A stretch of 25,180 nt of DNA, from NCBI GenBank assembly GCA_000434775.1, contig FR895488.1:68972-94151 (forward strand), given 5' to 3'. Below, one piece after another: positions 16,742 through 23,799 of the stretch. Position numbers and translations under genes: made by a program. Source of the DNA: Eggerthella sp. CAG:368 (lineage in GTDB: Bacteria; Actinomycetota; Coriobacteriia; Coriobacteriales; Eggerthellaceae). The notes beneath the pieces were generated by a model. It was not told the origin of the DNA. It saw only the letters and a program-made list of their open reading frames with translations, and did not search any database. Each line of letters starts with the position of its first letter. The stretch's first letter is position 1.

Positions 16742-17896
16742 ATGCCAGATCGTATTCAAGTTAACGCTCTCGATGCTGACACTAAATGGCCTAGCTGGAC
16801 CACTCAGGGTTCTACAACCTATGCTGAAGCAGGGGTAGACACCGCTGAGGGTGCACGAGCTGTCGATGCTATTAAAGATGCCGTTCATCGTACGTATCGC
16901 GATGAGGTTCGAGGCGACATTGGTGGATTTGGTGGTTTGTTTTCGCTTAATGTGGCAAAGCAGATGGCAGATCCAATCCTTGTTTCTGGTACCGATGGCG
17001 TAGGAACTAAAATTCAGCTTGCTAAGTTGGCGGGAAAGCACGACACGGTTGGTATCGACTTAGTGGCAATGTGTGTCAACGATATTTTAGCTACGGGAGC
17101 AGAACCTCTCTTCTTTCTTGATTACATTGCTGTTGGAAAGCTCAAGAGTGAAGCGGTAGCAGAAATTGTTTCTGGTATTGCTGATGGTTGTGTTCAGAGT
17201 GGATGTGCGCTTATTGGTGGCGAAATGGCAGAGCATCCAGGTGTTATGGATCCTCATGAATATGATCTCTCTGGCTTTTGTGTTGGGGTGGTAGATCGCC
17301 CTGAAATGCTTGATCCAGCAAAGGTCCAAGAAGGCGATGTCCTCATTGGGCTTGCAAGTTCTGGCATCCATTCGAATGGTTATTCGTTGGCACGTAAAGT
17401 GTGTGTGGAAGGTAAAACACTCTACGAACTTCGTTTAGAAAAAGAGGAACTTGGTGGAAAGAGCATATTAGATGCTCTCTTGGAACCAACGAGAATTTAC
17501 GTTAAGCCTGTTCGATCGGTACTGCGTCAGCTTCCTGGTGCAGTTCGTTCTTTGGCGCATATCACAGGTGGCGGTATTACGGAGAATCTTAATCGTGCAC
17601 TTCCCGCAAATGTTGATGCGGAAGTTCATGTTGGAACATGGACAATGGCACCCATTATTCCTTGGGTTTGTCGCGCAGCTCGTTTAAATGAGCATGAAGC
17701 ACTTAAAACATTCAATATGGGTCTTGGAATGGTTTTAGTTGTTAATCCCCAGAAGGTTGACGACATTATGGATATCTTGAAGCAGGAAGGCGAAACTCCT
17801 TTTATTGTCGGTCAGATTGTTCCCGGAGTAGGAGAGGTGACCTATGTTAATCAGGAGAACCTTTTTGCGCCGTTTACCCAGGAAACCGAAGAATAA
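16742..17896 (+). CDS. purM: Phosphoribosylformylglycinamidine cyclo-ligase (PurM, AIR synthetase)
   Basis: ATP-dependent ring closure of FGAM to AIR, fifth step of purine synthesis. The 384 residues carry the family signatures TYAEAGVDTAEGARAVDAIK near the N-terminus, GGFGGLFSL (61-69), SGTDGVGTKIQLA (82-94), MCVNDILATGAEPLFFLDYIA region, GGEMAEHPGVM (159-169) and HITGGGITENLNRALP. About 20 extra residues precede the usual N-terminus. AGGAGA just upstream supports the ATG. It lies 102 bases after purF and 79 before purN, in the same direction, most likely in one transcription unit. Confidence 0.96.
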   Translation: MPDRIQVNALDADTKWPSWTTQGSTTYAEAGVDTAEGARAVDAIKDAVHRTYRDEVRGDIGGFGGLFSLNVAKQMADPILVSGTDGVGTKIQLAKLAGKHDTVGIDLVAMCVNDILATGAEPLFFLDYIAVGKLKSEAVAEIVSGIADGCVQSGCALIGGEMAEHPGVMDPHEYDLSGFCVGVVDRPEMLDPAKVQEGDVLIGLASSGIHSNGYSLARKVCVEGKTLYELRLEKEELGGKSILDALLEPTRIYVKPVRSVLRQLPGAVRSLAHITGGGITENLNRALPANVDAEVHVGTWTMAPIIPWVCRAARLNEHEALKTFNMGLGMVLVVNPQKVDDIMDILKQEGETPFIVGQIVPGVGEVTYVNQENLFAPFTQETEE

Positions 17897-17940
17897 CGTA
17901 GAGATTTAAAAAAGACAGAGTGCCTTGCAGAATGGTTAGT

Positions 17941-17962
17941 TTCCATGTGCTAGGGTTTAAAG
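17941..17962 (+). promoter_or_regulatory. Sequence related to the purH-leader palindrome, in the purN leader
   Basis: These 22 bases, starting TTCCAT and ending TAAAG, match the segment at 18649-18670 before purH at 16 of 22 positions by eye. They lie just before the purN ribosome site TAAGGA (17965-17970). The copy here is not palindromic. It could be a degenerate half of a shared operator, or chance. Confidence 0.2.
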
Positions 17963-17975
17963 CGTAAGGAATTGC

Positions 17976-18629
17976 ATGTCGGAATCTATTTCAACCCAAA
18001 CTGCTTTTACCGATCAGCCTCTCAAAATTGGGGTTCTCATTAGTGGAAGCGGGAGCAATCTTCAGGCTATTATTGATCAAATCGAGCTTGGTCTCCTTAA
18101 CGCGGAAATTACCGTTGTTATTTCTTCTCGTCCTGATGCATATGGCTTAATTCGTGCAAAAGAGGCAGGCATTCCTACCATTTCTTTAAATAAAGAGGTT
18201 TATAAAGATCCTTGTATCGCTAACGAGATTATCGCAACAGAACTTGTTCGTTCAGGTGCTGAATACGTAATTATGGCAGGGTATATGCGCAAACTTACCG
18301 CAGAAGTATTGTTGGCATATCCTGATAAAGTTGTAAACTTGCATCCTGCATTACTTCCCTCGTTTAAGGGAGCGCATGCTATCAAAGATGCCTTCGATTT
18401 TGGCACTAAAGTGACGGGTGTTACTGTTCATTTTGCCAACGAAGATTACGACAAGGGTCCTATTATTGCGCAGCGTGCGGTAGAAATTTCTGAATCAGAT
18501 ACGTTGGAATCTCTAGAAGAGAAAATTCATGCAGTTGAGCATGAGCTTTACCCTGCGGTAATTGCTCTTTTAGCTCAAAGGCGTATTGTGGTCAGTGAAG
18601 ATCGAAGAGTTTCTATTCTTCCCGAATAA
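17976..18629 (+). CDS. purN: Phosphoribosylglycinamide formyltransferase (PurN, folate dependent)
   Basis: Transfers the formyl group of 10-formyl-tetrahydrofolate to GAR, third step of purine synthesis. The phosphate-binding motif is GVLISGSGSNLQAI (19-32). Catalytic residues equivalent to E. coli N106, H108 and D144 are N121 and H123 in VVNLHPALLPSFKG and D159 in DYDKGPII. A ~15-residue N-terminal extension precedes the first strand. The ATG is five bases after TAAGGA. At 217 residues it is normal for the family. Confidence 0.95.
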   Translation: MSESISTQTAFTDQPLKIGVLISGSGSNLQAIIDQIELGLLNAEITVVISSRPDAYGLIRAKEAGIPTISLNKEVYKDPCIANEIIATELVRSGAEYVIMAGYMRKLTAEVLLAYPDKVVNLHPALLPSFKGAHAIKDAFDFGTKVTGVTVHFANEDYDKGPIIAQRAVEISESDTLESLEEKIHAVEHELYPAVIALLAQRRIVVSEDRRVSILPE

Positions 18630-18643
18630 ATCTGTCCATCCAT

Positions 18644-18670
18644 CTTTATTCCATAGCCTATGGAATAAAG
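18644..18670 (+). promoter_or_regulatory. Perfect 12-bp palindrome upstream of purH
   Basis: CTTTATTCCATA (18644-18655) and TATGGAATAAAG (18659-18670) form a perfect inverted repeat with a 3-base centre. It begins 15 bases after the purN stop and is not followed by a T run, so it is a poor intrinsic terminator. It ends 15 bases before a TATACT box (18686-18691), covering the -35 region. An operator is possible; an mRNA hairpin between purN and purH is the alternative. Confidence 0.5.
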
Positions 18671-18685
18671 AGATAGAACAATCGT

Positions 18686-18691
18686 TATACT
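18686..18691 (+). promoter_or_regulatory. Candidate -10 box for purH
   Basis: TATACT matches five of six consensus positions and would give a leader of about 28 bases to the purH start. No -35 hexamer is recognisable; that position is occupied by the palindrome at 18644-18670. Confidence 0.35.
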
Positions 18692-18724
18692 TGAATTGCT
18701 AGCACTTTTTGAAGGGAGATTAGT

Positions 18725-20299
18725 ATGGCAGACCCGGTAGTGAAGAGGGTTCTTATGTCTGTTACCGACAAAACAGGCATTGTCGATTTTGCTCGCAGTT
18801 TATCTGAAGAATTTGGTGTCCAGATTATTTCAACAGGGGGCACAGCAAAGGTGCTTTCCGATGCTGGCATCGAGGTTACCTCTATTGATGAAGTAACAAA
18901 ATTTCCCGAGATGATGGATGGTCGCGTTAAAACGCTTCATCCTGCTGTTCATGGTGGCCTTCTCGCAAAGCGTGATAATACTGAGCATATGGCTCAGGCA
19001 AAAGAATATGGCATTGAAATGATTGATATGGTTGTTGTCAATCTGTATGCCTTTGAGAAAACAGTTGCTTCCGGTGCGGAATTCTCTGATTGTGTTGAAA
19101 ATATTGATATTGGTGGTCCTTCGATGCTTCGTTCTGCTGCCAAGAATTTTGAGAGTGTTGCGGTTGTAACTGATCCTGCATCGTATAATTCTGTTCTCGA
19201 AGAAATGCGTGTAAACGATGGAGCGACTACGTATAAAACACGTGCAGGTCTTGCGCTTCACGTGTTCCAAACTACCTCATTATACGACGGGGCCATTGCC
19301 TCCTGGCTTTCTGGTCAGCTTCCTCAAGACAACGAGACCGTATTCCCTGAAAAAGCTACGCTGAGATTAACGAAAAAACAGGATCTTCGTTATGGTGAAA
19401 ATCCCCATCAGAAGGCGGCTTTCTTTGCTATTGATGGGTATCCAAACTTTAATATCACTCTTGCTCATGCGCAGCAAAAGCAAGGTAAAGAGCTTTCTTA
19501 TAACAACTATCTTGACCTTGATGCGGCATGGGTTGCCGTTCGCGAATACGAAGAACCTGCTTGTGTGATCGTTAAGCATTTGACTCCTTGTGGAGTGGCT
19601 ACTGCAACGAGCGCGGTTGAAGCATATGAACGCGCATATGAAGCAGACCCGGTATCTGCTTATGGTGGGGTTATTGCATTCAATCGTCCTGTAACGGGTG
19701 AGGTTTGCGAAAAGATCTTCGGCAATAAACAATTTGTTGAAGCAATTATTGCTCCTGAGTTTTCCTCTGAAGCGTTATCGATGTATGAAGCGAAGCCTAA
19801 TGCTCGACTTCTTGAGACAGGCGGCGTAAATCCTGCTGGTCATTCTGTTGAGTACCGTGCGGTTGAGGGCGGCTTGCTTTGTCAGGAAAGCGATGCTGTT
19901 TTGGAAGATCCCGCATCGTTTGAGGTGGCAACTGATCGCAAACCAACTGATTCGGAAATGGCAGATTTAATCTTTGCTTGGAAGGCATGTAAATCGGTAA
20001 AATCTAACGCTATTTTGATTGCTAAAGATCTTGTTAACTTGGGTGAAGGTGGAGGTCAGCCTAACCGTGTTAACTCTGCTCGCATTGCTGTTGCTCAGGC
20101 AGGAGAGAAAGCTAAGGGGGCTGTTGCTGCAAGTGATGCATTTTTCCCTTTCCGTGATGGCTTAGATGTTTTAGCTGAAGCTGGTGTTACAGCAATTATT
20201 CAGCCAGGTGGCTCTATTCGTGATAGCGAAGTAATTGAAGCCGCTAATGAGCATGGAATTGCGATGGTTTTCACGGCCCATCGTCACTTTAGACATTAA
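18725..20299 (+). CDS. purH: Bifunctional AICAR transformylase / IMP cyclohydrolase
   Basis: Last two steps to IMP. The N-terminal MGS-like cyclohydrolase domain has SVTDKTGIVDFA (12-23), STGGTAKVL, DGRVKTLHPAVHGGLLA (65-81) and ENIDIGGPSMLRSAAKN. The transformylase domain begins around 200 and has QDLRYGENPHQKAA, GKELSYNNYLDLDAAW, the catalytic KH pair in KHLTPCG (284-290), EGGGQPNRVNS, and the typical C-terminal RHFRH. The KHxNPCG motif has Thr in place of the usual Asn at 287. The 524-residue length is standard. GAAGGGA (18711-18717) supports the start. Terminator hairpins follow. Confidence 0.96.
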   Translation: MADPVVKRVLMSVTDKTGIVDFARSLSEEFGVQIISTGGTAKVLSDAGIEVTSIDEVTKFPEMMDGRVKTLHPAVHGGLLAKRDNTEHMAQAKEYGIEMIDMVVVNLYAFEKTVASGAEFSDCVENIDIGGPSMLRSAAKNFESVAVVTDPASYNSVLEEMRVNDGATTYKTRAGLALHVFQTTSLYDGAIASWLSGQLPQDNETVFPEKATLRLTKKQDLRYGENPHQKAAFFAIDGYPNFNITLAHAQQKQGKELSYNNYLDLDAAWVAVREYEEPACVIVKHLTPCGVATATSAVEAYERAYEADPVSAYGGVIAFNRPVTGEVCEKIFGNKQFVEAIIAPEFSSEALSMYEAKPNARLLETGGVNPAGHSVEYRAVEGGLLCQESDAVLEDPASFEVATDRKPTDSEMADLIFAWKACKSVKSNAILIAKDLVNLGEGGGQPNRVNSARIAVAQAGEKAKGAVAASDAFFPFRDGLDVLAEAGVTAIIQPGGSIRDSEVIEAANEHGIAMVFTAHRHFRH

Positions 20300-20320
20300 A
20301 CGATAAACTTCCAACAATTA

Positions 20321-20353
20321 AAACGCCTCCCTCAAAAGAGTGAGGCGTTTTTT
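20321..20353 (+). terminator. Terminator between purH and the J-domain gene (possibly bidirectional)
   Basis: AAACGCCTC (20321-20329) pairs with GAGGCGTTT (20342-20350), with three further pairs and an AAAA loop, followed by Ts to 20353. On the minus strand the same stem is followed by TTTTAATTG, so it can also serve the convergent gene. Confidence 0.85.
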
Positions 20354-20357
20354 GTCT

Positions 20358-20399
20358 AGTGCTTAGATCCCTTTTGTTTTTTTAAGGGATCTAAGCACT
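20358..20399. terminator. Perfect 16-bp hairpin overlapping the 3' end of the J-domain gene
   Basis: AGTGCTTAGATCCCTT (20358-20373) and AAGGGATCTAAGCACT (20384-20399) are perfect inverted repeats with a 10-base T-rich loop. The minus-strand stop codon of the J-domain gene lies in one arm. On the plus strand the hairpin is followed by TTTTAAA, a second terminator for purH. On the minus strand no T run follows, so there it may act as a 3'-end stabiliser. Confidence 0.6.
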
Positions 20400-21316
20400 T
20401 TTAAATGTTGAAAAATATTTGAAATATCAAACGCAAAGGCAAGGGCAAAGCAAATCATTCCCACTATGCCAATTGGTCCATTTGCTGCAGGAGCAAAAAT
20501 GATGGCAAGCAGAACGAACGGAGCAAGAATGAAAGCGCTTAGTATGCCAAGCCGTTTATATATACCCTGACCAATTGAAATAATGGTGTAAAGGTAGAGT
20601 CCGGAAGCAGGGAAACCTACAGCAATGCAAAGGGCCAGAAGGACAAATTTTACAACGAGGAACTTAACATCACGCTGTAAAAGAGTTTTTGCGTCTTCGA
20701 TTTGTTTATCGACTGTTGGTGGTTCGGTATAGAACGGGAATCCAAAAAAGGACGACATAATAGGATCGTTAAAAGGGGAACGTGAAGTTGAGCTTTGTTT
20801 TGAGCTTGAGCGGTATGAAAAGGGATTTGAGTTTTGAGTGCTATTTTGCGAATTTCCCGTTTGGGTTGAAAAAGGATTGGTCTGTGACGTATGTGCAAAG
20901 GGATTTCGGCTCGATGTATAGGTTGTTTTCTTACCCGAAACAGGATCCCACGTGGTCCAAACGAAACTGGTTTGAGTGAAAGGCCAGTCCGAGAAGACGT
21001 CAAAAGGGTCACCGCTGTAAGGGTTGTTTCCCCCTGAAGCGTTTGGTCTCGGTTGCGTATAAGGGTTGTAGGAAAAAGGAGCACCATATGGGGTGCCTGC
21101 GGTGGTATATTCTGGGTCCCATTTTCCTGAAAGTAGAACATCACGCGCTTCATTGATGAGTTTTGTTTTTTCTTCCGCCTGTTCCCGAGCGGTTTGATTT
21201 TGACCAAATTTATCGGGATGGTTTTCAATTACAAGCTTGCGATGTGCTTTTTTAATTTCTTCTTCGGATGCTCCCTCACTCAATCCAAGAATAGAAAGAG
21301 CTTCAGATTTTTTCAT
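20363..21316 (-). CDS. Membrane-anchored J-domain (DnaJ-like) protein
   Basis: An N-terminal J domain covers residues 1-65 (SEALSILGLSEGASEEEIKKAHRKL, with the HPD motif at 33-35), the part that stimulates Hsp70 ATPase. Residues ~70-200 form a low-complexity linker rich in S, N, T, P and F with repeated NPY/NPF motifs (84-86, 98-100, 138-140, 147-149, 164-166). The C-terminal 100 residues hold about three or four hydrophobic helices (roughly 219-245, 256-275, 279-297) and a basic tail LKKTKGI. There are no zinc-finger or substrate-binding DnaJ domains. A role in recruiting DnaK to the membrane is inference. No clear ribosome site precedes the ATG, but it is the only start that keeps the J domain whole. 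Nitroreductase lies upstream on the same strand, 159 bases away. Confidence 0.8.
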   Translation of the reverse strand: MKKSEALSILGLSEGASEEEIKKAHRKLVIENHPDKFGQNQTAREQAEEKTKLINEARDVLLSGKWDPEYTTAGTPYGAPFSYNPYTQPRPNASGGNNPYSGDPFDVFSDWPFTQTSFVWTTWDPVSGKKTTYTSSRNPFAHTSQTNPFSTQTGNSQNSTQNSNPFSYRSSSKQSSTSRSPFNDPIMSSFFGFPFYTEPPTVDKQIEDAKTLLQRDVKFLVVKFVLLALCIAVGFPASGLYLYTIISIGQGIYKRLGILSAFILAPFVLLAIIFAPAANGPIGIVGMICFALAFAFDISNIFQHLKVLRSLKKTKGI

Positions 21317-21475
21317 AGTGTCTTAGGTACCTATCTTCAACGTGTGATGCCTGCATCTTTCATGGTTTACTTTTCCATATAAAGCCAAGAAGAGGATCCC
21401 AAACAGTTCTTTGTTGCTTAAATGTTGGAAAACCTCTTCGGTATATGCAAAGAATCACAAATGAAAAAATGCGAA

Positions 21476-22054
21476 TTAAAAAAGAATATCTTCAAGGGGT
21501 CGTTTGGGAACATAGTGGACGCCATTTTCATCGCGATAGTATTTGTAATCTCCGTTTTCCATTTTGGTCAAACGAACATCTTCAATGGGACGTCCAAGGG
21601 CAAGAACAAACACTGGGTCAAGGTGCTCTGGAATATTGAGGACATCTTTAAGTTGTTTCTTCTTGAATGACATAATAATGCATCCACCAAAACCTTCTTC
21701 GGTTGAGCTCATCATGATAGTCTGAGCGGCTATACCGGCATCAAAATGTGCTTGTGCGGTAGGCGCAATAGTGGTGTCATTTGCCATAACGATGTAACCC
21801 GTTGGGCGCTCTCCTTCTTTTGGGCCATTCCAATCGGTTAAATAACCAGCCCAGGCGAGTGTTTCAAAGACATTTGCGCACATATCTTTGTCGGTTATGA
21901 TGCGATATTTAAGTGGTTGAGCGTTTTTTGCACTTGCTGTTACGCGAGCATTGTCAATCCATTCGGTCATTAGTTTCTTAGTGACGGGATAGTTCTCGCG
22001 AAAGCGCCTAAAACTGCGTGTTGTGTTAGCTAGATGGTGAATGTGACTAGGCAT
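21476..22054 (-). CDS. Nitroreductase-family FMN oxidoreductase
   Basis: Small flavin-dependent NAD(P)H oxidoreductase of 192 residues. Family marks are TRSFRRFREN near the N-terminus (the RSxRxF phosphate-binding arginines, 13-18), the ASAKNAQPLKYRII segment (normally S-x-N-x-Q-P), DAGIAAQTIMMSSTEEGFGGCI (helix and glycine-rich turn near the flavin) and a C-terminal LALGRPIEDV strand. The substrate cannot be told from sequence. AAAGGA five bases upstream supports the start. It diverges from the flippase-like gene across a 183-base gap. Confidence 0.85.
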   Translation of the reverse strand: MPSHIHHLANTTRSFRRFRENYPVTKKLMTEWIDNARVTASAKNAQPLKYRIITDKDMCANVFETLAWAGYLTDWNGPKEGERPTGYIVMANDTTIAPTAQAHFDAGIAAQTIMMSSTEEGFGGCIIMSFKKKQLKDVLNIPEHLDPVFVLALGRPIEDVRLTKMENGDYKYYRDENGVHYVPKRPLEDILF

Positions 22055-22094
22055 TGTATTCCTTTAATGTTGTGGGGTAACTGACTACGTTCAA

Positions 22095-22146
22095 GAGTCT
22101 TCAACAAAAACTGAAGAGCTACGCTGAGCTTTTGTTGGGTAAACTC
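22095..22146. repeat. Imperfect inverted repeat in a divergent intergenic region
   Basis: CAACAAA (22102-22108) pairs with TTTGTTG (22131-22137), flanked by GAGT (22095-22098) and ACTC (22143-22146), with AGCT pairing inside around an ACGCTG loop. There are unpaired bulges, so pairing is partial. It lies between the nitroreductase and the membrane protein genes, where an operator would be expected. Confidence 0.35.
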
Positions 22147-22178
22147 TGAACCGAATTCATCTTTTAGATGATACGAAA

Positions 22179-22184
22179 TATGAT
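22179..22184 (+). promoter_or_regulatory. Possible -10 box for the flippase-like gene
   Basis: TATGAT (five of six to consensus) has a weak TTCATC 17 bases upstream. It would give a leader of about 47 bases. This is a suggestion from motif and position only. Confidence 0.3.
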
Positions 22185-22237
22185 AGAGTAAAATCTATTC
22201 AGCAGGATTAATCTATGCAGCTTAAAGGCAAGGTGTC

Positions 22238-23626
22238 ATGAAAAAAGCAATTCTCATCCTCATCGCTGTTGTGGGGGCTTTTTTTATCGTGGCAAATTTA
22301 GATTATCTCGCTGAGTTTGTAACCACCATTCAAGGTGGTGCCTTAATTCCTATTGTTGTTTCAGTGATTGTAATGCTTGCTCGTCACATTGTTCAGGCAA
22401 TGTCTTATGATGCGGCTTTTGACGCTGTGGGAAACAGAACGGGACTTTGGCATAACATCGTTTTAATTTTTAGTCTCGTGTTTATTAATACGTTTTGTCT
22501 CTTTTCGGGGGCAACCGGCGTTGCTTTCATTATCGATGATGCACGTAGACGTGGGTGTGATATTGGCACGGCAACGAGTGGCGCGGTGCTTTCACAAATT
22601 GCCTATTTTGCTGCGGTTTTCGTAATATCTATTATTGGTTTTATCGCTATGTTTATCAGCGGTATGGTAAATGTTATTTTCGTCATTGGTGGGTTGTTAC
22701 TTGCGGGAACCTTGGTTGTTTTGGCGAGTTTCTTTTTCTGTGGGTATTTCAAGCCGCAATGGCTTGTTTCACTTTTTTCCGTTGTTGAGCGTGTAATCCG
22801 TAAAATCATTAAGCCATTGAAACGCGAACTTCCTAATAGATGGGGCCAGAGCGTTGCCGACTCTTTCATCAGATCAGCGCGAATTTTGGCTGGCAACCCT
22901 CGAGGAACAGCTATTACAATTGTGTATGCTTCCGCATCGGCTATTTTAAACATGCTTTGCCTTATAGCGATTGGTTTCGCGTTTGGTTTTACTGATATTG
23001 GACCACTTATTGCGGCATTTGCTCTTGGAGTTATTTCCGTTTTGTTGAGTCCGACTCCTCAGGGCGTTGGTGTTGTTGAGGCTGCAATTGCTGCTGTTCT
23101 TACCAGTGCGGGCTGTTCTTTGTCAGTAGCTACCGCCATTGCGCTTGTGTATCGTGGAATTATGTTTTGGGTTCCTTTCTGTATCGGTGCTGTTTTGCTT
23201 TCTCAGTCTGGGTTCTTTACCGCAAAAAAGGACAATTCTGCGCAAGCTAAGCATCGTGACATTGGTTGGATTAGCGGGACGTTGGTAATTCTTTGCGCAG
23301 TGGTAAACCTTGTCATGGCTCTTTTCCCGCAGCTTTTTGCTTCTTATACCCTTCTCACTCAGTGGATTGATATCAGCAATATGCTTTCTGGTCCTGCACT
23401 TATTTTTACTGCGATAATTCTGCTTATAGCAGGTATCGGGCTTATTTTTCGTTTTCGTATAGCATGGGCATTCGCCTTAACTTTTTTGGTTCTTATTGCG
23501 GGTTTTGAGTTTATCTTCTACGAAACAATCAAGGTTGCTATTCCTGTTCTCTTAATCGCAATTTGGCTTTTTTGGAAGCGTGATGTTTTTGATCTGCCGT
23601 TTACTTGGCCGCTTTCTCGCTCGTAG
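22238..23626 (+). CDS. MprF-type flippase-like membrane protein (LPG synthase TM domain, UPF0104)
   Basis: Polytopic membrane protein of 462 residues with about 12 hydrophobic segments. It resembles the membrane (flippase) half of lysylphosphatidylglycerol synthase: NTFCLFSGATGVAFIIDDARRRG near 84-106, a basic loop at 185-202 (VIRKIIKPLKRELPNRW) and the conserved PTPQGVGVVEAA (272-283). The cytosolic aminoacyl-transferase domain of MprF is absent; the C-terminal ~120 residues add four more membrane helices instead. Stand-alone members are common, and their lipid substrate is mostly unknown. AAGGTG and AAAGG upstream support the start. It stands alone between divergent and downstream genes. 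Confidence 0.82.
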   Translation: MKKAILILIAVVGAFFIVANLDYLAEFVTTIQGGALIPIVVSVIVMLARHIVQAMSYDAAFDAVGNRTGLWHNIVLIFSLVFINTFCLFSGATGVAFIIDDARRRGCDIGTATSGAVLSQIAYFAAVFVISIIGFIAMFISGMVNVIFVIGGLLLAGTLVVLASFFFCGYFKPQWLVSLFSVVERVIRKIIKPLKRELPNRWGQSVADSFIRSARILAGNPRGTAITIVYASASAILNMLCLIAIGFAFGFTDIGPLIAAFALGVISVLLSPTPQGVGVVEAAIAAVLTSAGCSLSVATAIALVYRGIMFWVPFCIGAVLLSQSGFFTAKKDNSAQAKHRDIGWISGTLVILCAVVNLVMALFPQLFASYTLLTQWIDISNMLSGPALIFTAIILLIAGIGLIFRFRIAWAFALTFLVLIAGFEFIFYETIKVAIPVLLIAIWLFWKRDVFDLPFTWPLSRS

Positions 23627-23730
23627 AGTGTTGCAGTTTTCGTAAGGTTGGTATGGATACTCTTCGTGGGTAAACTGACCTTTTTTCGTTGCGGTTTTGG
23701 GGTTGATGATTCCATTGCTCCTGTGTAGCT

Positions 23731-23761
23731 TTGCGAGGTTGTTTGTATACGGTGCTATACT
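23731..23761 (+). promoter_or_regulatory. Candidate leuCD promoter
   Basis: TTGCGA (23731-23736) and TATACT (23756-23761) are separated by 19 bases, with TG at 23753-23754 forming an extended -10. Transcription would begin near 23768, leaving a leader of about 32 bases. That is too short for a T-box or leader-peptide attenuator. Confidence 0.5.
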
Positions 23762-23799
23762 TGTCACGTTTCGCATGAACACTATATAAAGGAGAGAAT

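Noticed and set aside
18830..19270. 146-residue minus-strand ORF
   Set aside because: It lies wholly inside purH on the opposite strand, is rich in unlikely residues and has no family resemblance; a shadow frame.
20650..21228. 192-residue minus-strand ORF inside the J-domain gene
   Set aside because: It is a frame-shifted reading of the same region. The other frame has the HPD motif and membrane helices, and this one has none.
23627..23799. T-box or leucine attenuator before leuC
   Set aside because: No T-box consensus or run of Leu codons in a leader peptide is visible, and the likely promoter leaves a leader of only about 32 bases.
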